Position numbers and translations under genes: made by a program. A stretch of DNA of 64,000 nucleotides from Elioraea tepidiphila DSM 17972 (GTDB taxonomy: Bacteria; Pseudomonadota; Alphaproteobacteria; Acetobacterales; Acetobacteraceae), in contig NZ_KB899930.1 in NCBI RefSeq assembly GCF_000378465.1, forward strand, positions 24,557 to 88,556. The letters are read 5' to 3'. The stretch's first letter is position 1; every line of letters starts with the position of its first letter. Positions 30,181 through 38,687 of this stretch are shown here, piece by piece. The notes under the pieces are model-generated. The model was not told where the DNA came from and made no database searches. It saw nothing but the letters and a program-made list of their open reading frames with translations.

Positions 30181-31845
30181 ATGACCGAGAGGCTTCGTAT
30201 CGCGCTCGCGCAACTCAACATGCACGAGGGCGCGTTGGAGACGAATGCCGCGAGAATCCTCGATGCGCGCAGCCGGGCCGCGGCGCTTGGCGCCGATCTG
30301 GTGCTGACGCCGGAGCTGTCGATCGCCGGTTATCCGCCCGAGGATCTCGTGATGAAGCCGGCCTTCATCGCGGCGTGCCGCGAGGGGATCGAGCGGCTCG
30401 CCGGTGCGACGGCGGATGGCGGGCCGGGGCTCGTGGTCGGCGGGCCGTGGGTGAACGAGGGCAAGCTGCACAACGCGGCCTTTCTGCTCGATGGCGGGAA
30501 GATCACGGCCGTGCGCGCCAAGCACGAGCTGCCAAACTACGGCGTGTTCGACGACAAGCGCCATTTCGTCGCCGGCCCGGCACCTGGCCCGGTGTCGTTC
30601 CGCGGCTTCCGGCTCGGGCTGATGGTGTGCGAGGACTGGTGGCTGCCGGATGTCTGCGAGACCCTCGCCGAGAGCGGCGCCGAGGTGCTGCTCTCGATCA
30701 ACGCCTCGCCCTACGAGGCGGGCAAGCGCGACACGCGGATCGGGCTCGCGGTCGGTCGGGTGGTGGAGAACGGGCTCGGCTTCGTGTTCCTCAACCAGGT
30801 GGGCGGGCAGGACGAGCTCGTGTTCGACGGCGCGTCCTTCGTGCTGAACCCCGACCGCACGGTCGCCGCGCGCCTGCCGGAGTTCGACGAGGACCTCGTG
30901 CTCACCGAGTGGACGCGCGACGGCGACCGGCTGGTCTGCGCGCCCGGCCCTGTCGCGGCGGAGGACAGCCGCGAGGAGAGCATCTGGCGCGCGATGACGC
31001 TCGGGCTCGCCGACTACGTGAACAAGAACGGCTTTCCGGGCGTGGTGCTCGGTCTCTCCGGCGGGATCGACAGCGCGGTCTCGGCGGCGGTCGCGGTCGA
31101 TGCGCTGGGTGCCGAGCGGGTGCGCGCGGTGATGCTCCCGTCGCCCTACACCAGCCGCGACAGCCTGGAGGATGCCGAGGCCTGCGCCCGGCTGCTCGGC
31201 ATCCGCTACGACACGATCCCGATCACGCCGGCGATGGAGGCGTTCCACCAGGTGCTCTGCCCCGTGTTCGGCAACCGCGCGCCCGACATCACCGAGGAGA
31301 ACATCCAGTCGCGCTCGCGTGGGCTGATCCTGATGGCGCTGTCGAACAAGTTCGGCGACATGGTGCTGACGACCGGCAACAAGAGCGAGATGTCGGTCGG
31401 CTACGCCACGCTCTACGGCGACATGTGCGGCGGGTTCTCGGTGCTGAAGGACGTCTACAAGACGACCGTGTTCGCGCTCGCGCGCTGGCGCAACGCGCAC
31501 CGTCCGCGCGGCGCGAGAGGGCCGGCCGGGCCCGTGATGCCGGAGCGGGTGATCACCAAGCCGCCCTCGGCCGAGCTGAAGCCGAATCAGACCGATCAGG
31601 ATTCGCTGCCCCCGTACGACATGCTCGATGCGATCCTGGAAGGGCTGGTCGAGGGCGAGCAGAGCGTCGATGCGCTGGTGGCGAAGGGGCATGACCGCGC
31701 CACGGTGCTGCGCGTGTGGAAGATGCTGGATCGCGCCGAGTACAAGCGCCGCCAGGCGCCGCCGGGGGTGAAGATCTCGCCGCGTGCCTTCGGGCGCGAC
31801 CGCCGCTACCCGATCACCAACGGCTTCACGGCGCTGGTGCGATGA
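30181..31845 (+). CDS. nadE: Glutamine-dependent NAD+ synthetase
   Basis: A 554-residue two-domain enzyme that amidates nicotinate adenine dinucleotide. The N-terminal nitrilase-type glutaminase has the full triad E45 (LTPELSIAGYPPEDL), K114 (RAKHELPNYG) and C150 (GLMVCEDWW). The C-terminal NAD synthetase domain has the ATP PP-loop GLSGGIDSAVSAAVA and TTGNKSEMSVGYATLYGDM. It begins 11 bases after the transporter gene. The next gene overlaps its stop by four bases. Confidence 0.97.
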   Translation: MTERLRIALAQLNMHEGALETNAARILDARSRAAALGADLVLTPELSIAGYPPEDLVMKPAFIAACREGIERLAGATADGGPGLVVGGPWVNEGKLHNAAFLLDGGKITAVRAKHELPNYGVFDDKRHFVAGPAPGPVSFRGFRLGLMVCEDWWLPDVCETLAESGAEVLLSINASPYEAGKRDTRIGLAVGRVVENGLGFVFLNQVGGQDELVFDGASFVLNPDRTVAARLPEFDEDLVLTEWTRDGDRLVCAPGPVAAEDSREESIWRAMTLGLADYVNKNGFPGVVLGLSGGIDSAVSAAVAVDALGAERVRAVMLPSPYTSRDSLEDAEACARLLGIRYDTIPITPAMEAFHQVLCPVFGNRAPDITEENIQSRSRGLILMALSNKFGDMVLTTGNKSEMSVGYATLYGDMCGGFSVLKDVYKTTVFALARWRNAHRPRGARGPAGPVMPERVITKPPSAELKPNQTDQDSLPPYDMLDAILEGLVEGEQSVDALVAKGHDRATVLRVWKMLDRAEYKRRQAPPGVKISPRAFGRDRRYPITNGFTALVR

Positions 31846-32222
31846 TCGGCGATCTGTTCGCCCCCGAGGGCGGCTGGGTGGTGCGCATCCGCGACCACTC
31901 GGCCGAGACCGAGGACGAGGCGATCGAGGATGTGCGCGGCTTCGAGAGCCTGATGCACGCCAATGCCTTCGCGCGCGCCTATGTGCGCGACAGCATCGAG
32001 CGCTGCCGCGTGCCGGACGCGACGCCCGAGGAGGTGCTGGGCGACTGGCATGCCTTCGGCGAGGATGCCGAGGTGCTGGAGGCGGGCGAGCAGGGCTGGT
32101 CCAGCTCCAGCGAGCTCGCCTTCTTCGCGCGCACTCCGGCGCCGTCGGGCAGCATCGAGCGCGACTGGCGCGGGCTCGATCCGCGCCGCAACGAGACCGA
32201 CGAAGACGACGACGATGAGTGA
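31842..32222 (+). CDS. Acidic protein of unknown function
   Basis: A 126-residue, strongly acidic protein with no signal peptide or membrane helix. It begins MIGDLFAPEGGWVVRIRDHSAE, has a central region DVRGFESLMHANAFARAYVRDSIERCR, and ends in a Glu/Asp run. No family recognised. The start overlaps the nadE stop (ATGA) and its end overlaps the start of gltX by eight bases, so it is embedded in a translationally coupled series and is very likely expressed. Confidence 0.82.
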   Translation: MIGDLFAPEGGWVVRIRDHSAETEDEAIEDVRGFESLMHANAFARAYVRDSIERCRVPDATPEEVLGDWHAFGEDAEVLEAGEQGWSSSSELAFFARTPAPSGSIERDWRGLDPRRNETDEDDDDE

Positions 32223-33582
32223 GGACGGGCGCGCGGCGGTTCGCGTCCGCTTCGCCCCGTCGCCGACCGGCTACCTGCATGTCGGCAACGCGCGCGTCGC
32301 GCTCGCCAACTGGCTGTTCGCGCGCCGGCACGGCGGCGCCTTCGTGCTGCGCCTCGACGATACCGACACGACGCGCTGCAAGCCCGAATACGAGGCGGCG
32401 ATCGAGGAGGATCTGCGCTGGCTCGGCCTTGCCTGGGACGAGGGGCCGATCCGCCAGCGCGACCGCCTTGCCGCCTACGCGGCCGCGGCCGAGCGGCTGA
32501 AGAACGCCGGCCGCCTCTACCCCTGCTGGGAGAGCGAGGAGGAACTCGCCTTCAAGCGCAACCAGCGCCTCAAGCGCGGCTTGGCACCGATCTACGACCG
32601 CGCCGCGCTGGCGATGACCGAGGACCAGCGCGCGCGCGCCTTCGCCTCCGGCCGGCCGCCCTACTGGCGCTTCCGCCTCTCCGCCGGCGAGACCGCCTGG
32701 GACGACCTCGTGCTCGGCCGCCGCGCGGTCAAGCTGCCGGCGGTGTCCGACCCGGTGCTGATCCGCGCCGACGGCACGCCGCTCTACACCTTCGCCTCGG
32801 TGGTGGACGACCTGGAGATGGGGATCACCCACATCATCCGCGGCGAGGACCACATCACCAACTCGGGCGTGCAGCGTGATATCATGGCCGCCCTCGGCGC
32901 CGACCCGGAGGCGATCCGGCTCGCCCATCTGCCGCTGCTGGTGGGCAGCGAGGGCGAGCCCCTCTCCAAGCGCATCGGCTCGCTGTCGCTGCGTGCGCTG
33001 CGCGCCGACGGCATCGAGCCCGCCGCACTCGGCGCCTATCTTGCGCGGCTCGGCACGCCCGACGATCTCGCCCCGGCCGATCTCGCGACCCTGGCGGCCG
33101 GCTTCGATCTCGGGCGGATCAGCCACAGCCCCGGGCGCTTCGACGCGGCGCAACTGCTGGCGCTCAACCGCAAGGTGCTGCACGCGACCCCGTTCGATGC
33201 CGTGCGCGACCGGCTGCCCGAGGGGGCCACCGAGGCGTTCTGGCTCGCCGTGCGCGGCAATCTCGACCTGGTGCGCGAGGCCCGCCATTGGTGGGAGGTC
33301 GTCTCCGGGACGATCGTGCCGCCGCCGCTGGAGGGCGAGGGCGGCTACCTGCGCGCGGCCGTCGCCGTCCTGCCGCCCGAGCCGTGGGACGGCGCCACCG
33401 CCAAGGCGTGGGCCGCCGCGCTCGCCGCGGCCACGGGCCGCAAGGGCCGCGCGCTCTGGCGCCCGCTCCGCCTCGCGCTCACGGGCGAGGAGCACGGGCC
33501 GGACATGGCCGCCCTGCTTCCCCTGATCGGCCGGGATCGCGTAGTCTCCCGGCTCAACCTGGCCGCAGGAGCCGCCCCGTGA
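32215..33582 (+). CDS. gltX: Glutamyl-tRNA synthetase
   Basis: A 455-residue class I aminoacyl-tRNA synthetase charging tRNA-Glu (possibly also tRNA-Gln, as in many alphaproteobacteria that carry two GltX proteins). HIGH-like motif HVGNAR at 22-27 after VRFAPSPTGYL; KMSKS-like LSKRIGS near residue 245. The anticodon-binding part is shorter and more divergent than in E. coli GltX, so this could be the GltX2-type enzyme. Overlaps the acidic protein gene by eight bases. Confidence 0.93.
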   Translation: MSEDGRAAVRVRFAPSPTGYLHVGNARVALANWLFARRHGGAFVLRLDDTDTTRCKPEYEAAIEEDLRWLGLAWDEGPIRQRDRLAAYAAAAERLKNAGRLYPCWESEEELAFKRNQRLKRGLAPIYDRAALAMTEDQRARAFASGRPPYWRFRLSAGETAWDDLVLGRRAVKLPAVSDPVLIRADGTPLYTFASVVDDLEMGITHIIRGEDHITNSGVQRDIMAALGADPEAIRLAHLPLLVGSEGEPLSKRIGSLSLRALRADGIEPAALGAYLARLGTPDDLAPADLATLAAGFDLGRISHSPGRFDAAQLLALNRKVLHATPFDAVRDRLPEGATEAFWLAVRGNLDLVREARHWWEVVSGTIVPPPLEGEGGYLRAAVAVLPPEPWDGATAKAWAAALAAATGRKGRALWRPLRLALTGEEHGPDMAALLPLIGRDRVVSRLNLAAGAAP

Positions 33583-33627
33583 TCTGTCCCCGCGCGATTT
33601 GACCGACCCTCGCGCCTGACCCATACC

Positions 33628-33642
33628 CGGGGCATTGCCCCG
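33628..33642 (+). other. Hairpin in the gltX-cysS gap
   Basis: CGGGGC, loop ATT, GCCCCG, ending 14 bases before the cysS start. It could be a weak terminator of the nadE-gltX transcript or a leader hairpin. A poor promoter-like pair TTGACC (33599-33604) and CATACC (33622-33627) overlaps it. Confidence 0.35.
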
Positions 33643-33656
33643 CACGGACCGGACAG

Positions 33657-35012
33657 ATGACGGATCTCACGCTCTACAACTCCGCCACGCGGACGAAGGA
33701 ACGCTTCCAGCCGATCGACCCGGCGCATGTGCGCCTCTATGTCTGCGGCCCGACCGTCTATGACCGCGCGCATATCGGCAACGCGCGCCCCGTCGTGGTG
33801 TTCGACGTGCTGGTGCGCCTGCTGCGCCGGCTCTATCCGCGCGTCACCTATGTGCGCAACGTCACCGACGTGGACGACAAGATCATGGCGGCGGCGCGCG
33901 AACGGGGCGAGCCGATCGAGGCGGTGACGGAACGCACGCTCCACTGGTTCCACGAGGACATGGCGGCGCTCGGCGCGCTGCCGCCGGATGTCGAGCCGCG
34001 CGCGACCGAGACCATCGCCGAGATGATCGCGCTGATCGAGCGGCTGATCGCCAACGGCCACGCCTATGTGGCCGACGGGCACGTGCTGTTCGACGTGCCG
34101 TCCTTCCCGCGGTACGGCGCGCTCTCGAACCGCACGCCGGACGAGATGGAGGCGGGCGCGCGGGTGGATGTCGCGCCCTACAAGCGCTCGCCCTACGACT
34201 TCGTGCTGTGGAAGCCCTCGACGCCGGACCAGCCGGGCTGGGCGAGCCCCTGGGGCCGCGGCCGGCCGGGCTGGCACATCGAGTGCAGCGCGATGGCGTG
34301 GCGCCATCTCGGCGAGGAGTTCGACATCCACGGCGGCGGGCTGGACCTGATCTTTCCGCACCACGAGAACGAGATCGCGCAGTCGGTGTGCGCGTTTCCG
34401 GGCAGCCGCTTCGCGCGCGTGTGGATGCACAACGGCATGCTGCTGGTCGGCGGCGAGAAGATGTCGAAGAGCCTCGGCAACTTCACGACCGTCGAGGAGG
34501 TGCTGCGGCATGGCGACTGGGCCGGCGAGGCGTTCCGACTGCTGCTCTTGAAGACGCATTACCGGATGCCGCTCGACTACTCCGAGGCGGCGCTGGCGGA
34601 GGCCCGGCGCGAGCTCGACCGGTTCTATCGCGCGCTCGAGCACGCGGGCGAGCCGGACGCGGCCGAGATGCTGCCAGGGCCGGTGCTGGCGGCGCTGCTC
34701 GACGACCTGAACACGCCGGCGGCATTGGCGGCGATGCATGCGCTCGCGGACCGCGCGGTCGCGGGGGATGCGCGCGCGGGCGCCGATCTGCGCGCGGCGG
34801 CGGATGTGCTCGGCCTGTTGCCGCGCACGGCCGCGGCATGGTTCCGCGGTGACGGCAACGTCGCGTGGATCGAGGACGCGATCGCGAGGCGTCTTGCCGC
34901 CCGCAAGGCGCGGGACTTCGCCACCGCGGACGCGATCCGCGCCGATCTTCTGGCGAAGGGCATCGTGCTGGAGGACGGGCCGCAGGGCACGACCTGGAGG
35001 CGCGCGTCGTGA
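33657..35012 (+). CDS. cysS: Cysteinyl-tRNA synthetase
   Basis: A 451-residue class I synthetase. Zinc ligand C30 in [14 protein letters not shown] at 39-42; later zinc region [11 protein letters not shown] with [14 protein letters not shown] loop [12 protein letters not shown]. Complete and of ordinary length. Its stop overlaps the next start (GTGA). It follows gltX after a 74-base gap that may hold its own promoter. Confidence 0.97.
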   Translation: MTDLTLYNSATRTKERFQPIDPAHVRLYVCGPTVYDRAHIGNARPVVVFDVLVRLLRRLYPRVTYVRNVTDVDDKIMAAARERGEPIEAVTERTLHWFHEDMAALGALPPDVEPRATETIAEMIALIERLIANGHAYVADGHVLFDVPSFPRYGALSNRTPDEMEAGARVDVAPYKRSPYDFVLWKPSTPDQPGWASPWGRGRPGWHIECSAMAWRHLGEEFDIHGGGLDLIFPHHENEIAQSVCAFPGSRFARVWMHNGMLLVGGEKMSKSLGNFTTVEEVLRHGDWAGEAFRLLLLKTHYRMPLDYSEAALAEARRELDRFYRALEHAGEPDAAEMLPGPVLAALLDDLNTPAALAAMHALADRAVAGDARAGADLRAAADVLGLLPRTAAAWFRGDGNVAWIEDAIARRLAARKARDFATADAIRADLLAKGIVLEDGPQGTTWRRAS

Positions 35013-36586
35013 GCGCGCGCATCCACATCTACGACTGCACGCTGCGCGACGGCCAGCAGATGCAGGGCATCGACTGGGGGGTGGCCGACAAGCAGGCGAT
35101 CGCGCGGGCACTCGATGCCTTCGGCGTCGATACCGTCGAAGGCGGCTGGCCCGGCGCGAACCCGATCGACGACGCCTTCTTCGCCGACCCCCCGCCGCTG
35201 CGCACGGCGCGCCTCTCGGCCTTCGGCATGACGCGCCGCTCCGGCCGCTCCGCTGGCAACGATCCGGGCCTCGCCGCGGTGTTCGCCGCGCGCACGCCCG
35301 TGGTGACGCTGGTCGGCAAGACCTGGGACTACCACGCCGAAGTGGCGCTCGGCGTCTCCCTCGACGAGAACCTCGCCATGATCGCCGACAGCGTCGCCGA
35401 GGCCGCGCGCCGCGGCGAGGCGATGTTCGACGCCGAGCACTTCTTCGACGGCTACAAGCGCAACCGTTCTTACGCGCTCGCCGCGATCACCGCCGCGCAT
35501 CAGGCGGGGGCGCGCTGGATCGTGCTCTGCGACACCAATGGCGGGGCGCTGCCGCACGAGGTCGAGGCGATCGTCGCCGAGGTCGCCAAGATCATCCCCG
35601 GCGAGCAGCTCGGCTTCCATGGCCATGACGACACCGGCAACGGGGTCGCCAACACCCTCGCCGCGGTGCGCGCCGGCTGCCGCCAGGTGCAGGGCACGAT
35701 CAACGGCATCGGCGAGCGCTGCGGCAATGCCAACCTGATCAGCATCATCCCGACCCTGATGCTGAAGATGGGCTACACCACCGGCATCACGCCGGAGGCG
35801 CTGCGCGGCATAACCAAGCTCTCCCGCGCACTCGACGAGCGGCTGAACCGCGCACCCAATCGCGGCGCACCTTACGTTGGCGAGTCCGCCTTCGCCCACA
35901 AGGGCGGCCTGCACGTCTCGGCCGTGCAGCGCGACCCCACCACCTACGAGCACATCCCGCCCGAGACCGTCGGCAACCGCCGCCACATCGTCGTCTCCGA
36001 CCAGTCGGGGCGGTCGAACATCCTCTCGCGCCTCACCGAGGTCGGCATCGAGATCGACCCCGACGATGTGCGCATCCGCCGCATCCTCGACGAGGTGAAG
36101 GCGAAGGAGTTCGCGGGCTATGCCTATGACGGCGCCGAGGCGAGCTTCGAGCTGCTCGCGCGCCGCGTGCTCGGCACCGTGCCGGAGTATTTCCGCCTGG
36201 AATCGTTCCGCACGCTGGTGGAACGGCGCGGCGAGCACGAGGAGCCGCTCTCCGAGGCGACGCTGAAACTGATCGTGAAGGGCGAGCGCGTGCTGACGGT
36301 GGCCGAGGGCAACGGCCCCGTGAACGCGCTCGATGCCGCGCTGCGCAAGGCGCTGCTGCCGCACTACCCGGCGGTCGCGAGCCTGCGCCTGGTGGACTAC
36401 AAGGTGCGCATCCTGACGCCGGATCAGGCGACCGCGGCGACGACGCGCGTGATGATCGAGAGCGAGGGCAACGGCGGCGGGCGCTGGAGCACGGTCGGCG
36501 TCTCCGGCAACGTGATCGAGGCCTCGTTCGGGGCTCTCGGGGATGCCGTCACCTATCTGCTGATGCGCGAGGGCGTGGCGGCCTGA
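35009..36586 (+). CDS. cimA: Citramalate synthase
   Basis: A 525-residue enzyme of the isopropylmalate/citramalate synthase family. It condenses pyruvate with acetyl-CoA on a threonine-independent path to 2-oxobutyrate and isoleucine. Start YDCTLRDGQQMQG, then VDTVEGGWPGANPID (the W-P-G signature of the long citramalate synthases), AEHFFDGYKRN, HGHDDTGNGVANTL and a C-terminal LeuA regulatory domain from about residue 385, so feedback control is likely. Starts at GTG overlapping the cysS stop; codons further upstream lie inside cysS. Confidence 0.93.
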   Translation: MSARIHIYDCTLRDGQQMQGIDWGVADKQAIARALDAFGVDTVEGGWPGANPIDDAFFADPPPLRTARLSAFGMTRRSGRSAGNDPGLAAVFAARTPVVTLVGKTWDYHAEVALGVSLDENLAMIADSVAEAARRGEAMFDAEHFFDGYKRNRSYALAAITAAHQAGARWIVLCDTNGGALPHEVEAIVAEVAKIIPGEQLGFHGHDDTGNGVANTLAAVRAGCRQVQGTINGIGERCGNANLISIIPTLMLKMGYTTGITPEALRGITKLSRALDERLNRAPNRGAPYVGESAFAHKGGLHVSAVQRDPTTYEHIPPETVGNRRHIVVSDQSGRSNILSRLTEVGIEIDPDDVRIRRILDEVKAKEFAGYAYDGAEASFELLARRVLGTVPEYFRLESFRTLVERRGEHEEPLSEATLKLIVKGERVLTVAEGNGPVNALDAALRKALLPHYPAVASLRLVDYKVRILTPDQATAATTRVMIESEGNGGGRWSTVGVSGNVIEASFGALGDAVTYLLMREGVAA

Positions 36587-36624
36587 GCGGCGCGGCCGGG
36601 AGAGCGCCCGTCCGCAGCGCGGAC

Positions 36625-36652
36625 TTGACTATCCCCTCCTGGAGGATAGGAT
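36625..36652 (+). promoter_or_regulatory. Promoter with embedded palindrome before the CsoR/RcnR gene
   Basis: TTGACT (36625-36630) and TAGGAT (36647-36652), spacer 16. Between and over them lies the inverted repeat CTATCC (36629-36634) ... GGATAG (36644-36649) with an inner C-tract and G-tract. This has the G/C-tract look of CsoR/RcnR operators. The expected transcription start falls at or next to the ATG (36659), so the message may be leaderless. Confidence 0.6.
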
Positions 36653-36658
36653 GATCGC

Positions 36659-36946
36659 ATGAAGCACGACCCGCACGCGGGCGGCATCCGCCACGCCAGC
36701 CACGCCGACATCGTCAAGCGGCTGCGCCGCGCCGAAGGCCACCTGCGCGCGGTGGTCGGCATGATCGACGACGGCCGTCCCTGTCTCGAGCTCGCCCAGC
36801 AGCTCCATGCGATCGAACGCGCGATCGGCAACGCCAAGCGCGAACTGATCCAGGATCATATCGACCATTGCCTCGACCGCGCGATCGAAGAGGGCAAGGC
36901 GGAAGCGGCCCTCGCCGAGTTCCGCGCCCTGACCAAGTTCCTCTGA
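36659..36946 (+). CDS. Metal-responsive repressor, CsoR/RcnR family
   Basis: A 95-residue all-helical DUF156 repressor. The metal-ligand positions are C42, H67 and C71, the C-H-C pattern (spacing +25, +29) of Cu(I)-sensing CsoR; RcnR nickel/cobalt sensors have His at the last position. The N-terminus, however, is rich in His (H3, H6, H12, H15), as in nickel/cobalt sensors. The next gene is an RcnA-like Ni/Co exporter 26 bases downstream, so the metal specificity is ambiguous. Autoregulation through the palindrome over its promoter is likely. Confidence 0.9.
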   Translation: MKHDPHAGGIRHASHADIVKRLRRAEGHLRAVVGMIDDGRPCLELAQQLHAIERAIGNAKRELIQDHIDHCLDRAIEEGKAEAALAEFRALTKFL

Positions 36947-36972
36947 GGGCCGGAGCGGGGCGGGAGCGCGCC

Positions 36973-37755
36973 ATGGAAGGCGGCATCTTTTCGGCGGTCG
37001 CGGCAGGCGGAACCGCGCCCTTGCTCTGGCTGCCCGCCGCTTTCGCCCTCGGTGCGCTGCACGCCCTCGAGCCCGGGCACGCGAAGTCGATGATGGCGGG
37101 CTTCGTCATCGCCACGCGCGGCACGCCGGCGCAGGGCGTGGTGCTCGGCCTCGCCGCGGCCCTCTCGCACTCCCTTGTCGTGTGGGGGCTCGTGCTCGCC
37201 GCCTTCGCGGGCGGGCTCGATCGGGTACCCGCCGCCTGGCTGCCCTGGTTCTCGCTCGCCGGCGGCGTGGTGGTGCTCGCGGTCGCAGCCTGGCTTGCCC
37301 GCGGCCTCGTCGCGGAGCGGGATCACCACCATGCCCACCACCATGGGGCCGGCCACCCCCATCACCACGACTATGAGCACGGCCACGCGCACCACCATCA
37401 CGCCACGCCGACAGGACGACGCGTCGGTTGGCGCGCGGTGATCGCCGCCGGCTTCGGCGGCGGGCTCGCGCCCTGCCCGGGCGCGCTCGTCGTGCTGGCG
37501 CTGGCGCTGCAGGCCGGGGCGGCGGCCCTCGGGCTTGCCATGGTCGCCGTGTTCTCGATCGGCCTCGGCGTCGTGCTCAGCGGCGTCGCGCTCGCCGCCG
37601 CCCTCTCGCTTCGCCTCGCCTCCTCGGCCGGTGGCGAACAGCGCTTCGCCCGCCTCGCCGAGACCCTGCCCTGGGCCTCGGTCGCGGTGATGGCGGTCGC
37701 GGGCGTCTACACGATCGGTCGTGCCCTGCTCGCGCTCGGCCAAGCCGGCGGCTGA
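36973..37755 (+). CDS. RcnA/NicO-type metal efflux protein
   Basis: A 260-residue membrane protein with about six helices. Family motifs [17 protein letters not shown] (residues 28-44) and [13 protein letters not shown] are intact. The central cytoplasmic or periplasmic loop (118-143) has 16 histidines in 26 residues, the usual metal-buffering loop of nickel/cobalt efflux proteins. Expected to export Ni2+ or Co2+; copper cannot be excluded given the regulator type. Co-transcribed with the repressor. Confidence 0.9.
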   Translation: MEGGIFSAVAAGGTAPLLWLPAAFALGALHALEPGHAKSMMAGFVIATRGTPAQGVVLGLAAALSHSLVVWGLVLAAFAGGLDRVPAAWLPWFSLAGGVVVLAVAAWLARGLVAERDHHHAHHHGAGHPHHHDYEHGHAHHHHATPTGRRVGWRAVIAAGFGGGLAPCPGALVVLALALQAGAAALGLAMVAVFSIGLGVVLSGVALAAALSLRLASSAGGEQRFARLAETLPWASVAVMAVAGVYTIGRALLALGQAGG

Positions 37756-37846
37756 GCACGCGCGCATCCTCCCCCCTTCCGGTCCCTCCCCGCCGCGCTG
37801 TTCGCTGGCCGTGCCCGTCCACGAGCACGCCCAGGAGGAAACGACG

Positions 37847-38197
37847 ATGCGCAGGATGATCCTCACGCTGGCCCTCGGCACAGTGCTGGGAGGCACCGCC
37901 ATGGCCCAGCATGCCCATCACGGCAGCGCCCCGGCCGCCGAGGCGGACAGCACGCGCGCGTTCCGGGACGCCAATGCGCGGATGCACCGCGAGATGGACA
38001 TCCGCTACTCCGGCAACGCCGACATCGACTTCGTGCGCGGCATGATCCCGCACCACCAGGGCGCGATCGACATGGCGCGCGTGGTCCTGCAGCACGGGCG
38101 CGATCCGGAGGTGCGCAAGCTCGCCGAGGAGATCATCAAGGCGCAGGAGGCGGAGATCGCGCAGATGCGCGCGATCCTGCGCCGCCTCGGCGGATGA
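37847..38197 (+). CDS. DUF305 protein, exported
   Basis: A 116-residue protein with a signal peptide (about residues 1-20, ending AMAQ), a short His-rich stretch (HAHHG) and the DUF305 core: [37 protein letters not shown], then [15 protein letters not shown]. The ferritin-like four-helix family includes periplasmic copper-binding CopM. AGGAGG lies 8 bases before the ATG. The 3' end (last 41 bases) is duplicated in tandem; see the repeat entry. Fits a metal-handling operon. Confidence 0.92.
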   Translation: MRRMILTLALGTVLGGTAMAQHAHHGSAPAAEADSTRAFRDANARMHREMDIRYSGNADIDFVRGMIPHHQGAIDMARVVLQHGRDPEVRKLAEEIIKAQEAEIAQMRAILRRLGG

Positions 38198-38236
38198 TCG
38201 CGCAGATGCGCGCGATCCTGCGCCGCCTCGGCGGAT
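38155..38236 (+). repeat. 41-bp perfect tandem duplication
   Basis: Two identical copies (38155-38195 and 38196-38236), followed by an eight-base partial third. Copy 1 is the 3' end of the DUF305 gene including the first base of its stop codon; copy 2 lies between that stop and the cytochrome start. The period is not a multiple of three, yet both flanking genes remain intact. Confidence 0.97.
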
Positions 38237-38238
38237 GA
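38194..38238 (+). other. 14-residue relay reading frame created by the duplication
   Basis: The ATG at 38194 overlaps the DUF305 stop (ATGA). The frame reads [14 protein letters not shown] and ends in TGA (38236-38238), which overlaps the cytochrome ATG (38235) as a second ATGA. The peptide repeats the DUF305 C-terminus. It may pass terminating ribosomes on to the cytochrome gene. Translation is not proven. Confidence 0.5.
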
Positions 38239-38648
38239 TCGCGCGCGCGGCGTTCGCCGGCGTGCTTCTGCTCGCCGCGGAGGCCGTTGCCGCACGCGAT
38301 CTCCAGCGTGGCCGGGCGGTGTATGTCGAGCACTGCGCCGCCTGCCACGGCGCCCGGCTGGAGGGCCAGCCGGACTGGCAGGTGCGCGGGCCGGACGGGC
38401 TGTTGCCGGCGCCGCCGCACGACGCCTCCGGCCACACCTGGCATCACGGCGACGACACGCTCTTCCGCATCGTGCGCGACGGTATGGCCGCACTGGTGCC
38501 CGGCTACCGGACGACCATGCCGGCCTATGCCGGGGTGCTGAGCGACGCCGAGATCCGCGACGTGCTCGCCTGGATCCGCTCCACCTGGCCGCCGAGGCTC
38601 CAGGCGATCCAGGCCGAGATCACCGCCCGCGAACGCGCGCGCCGCTGA
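38235..38648 (+). CDS. Small c-type cytochrome
   Basis: A 137-residue protein with a signal peptide (about residues 1-20), a haem-binding CAACH (C34, C37, H38) and a likely axial Met at M94 (RTTMPAYAG). It ends in a helical, basic tail. The pattern GRAVYVEHCAACHGARLEG and VPGYRTTMPAYAGVLSD matches class I mono-haem cytochromes that often sit with copper-handling genes. In the form without the duplication its ATG would overlap the DUF305 stop. Confidence 0.93.
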   Translation: MIARAAFAGVLLLAAEAVAARDLQRGRAVYVEHCAACHGARLEGQPDWQVRGPDGLLPAPPHDASGHTWHHGDDTLFRIVRDGMAALVPGYRTTMPAYAGVLSDAEIRDVLAWIRSTWPPRLQAIQAEITARERARR

Positions 38649-38687
38649 GCCGTTGCCCGGCGACGCCACCCGTCCTATCCCGCCGCC

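Noticed and set aside
30106..33645. A 1179-codon minus-strand open frame opposite nadE and gltX
   Set aside because: Antisense shadow without motifs or a ribosome site.
37320..37410. Short CAC/CAT-rich repeats suggesting a CRISPR-like or satellite array
   Set aside because: They encode the His-rich loop of the RcnA-like exporter, as usual in the family; no repeat-spacer order.
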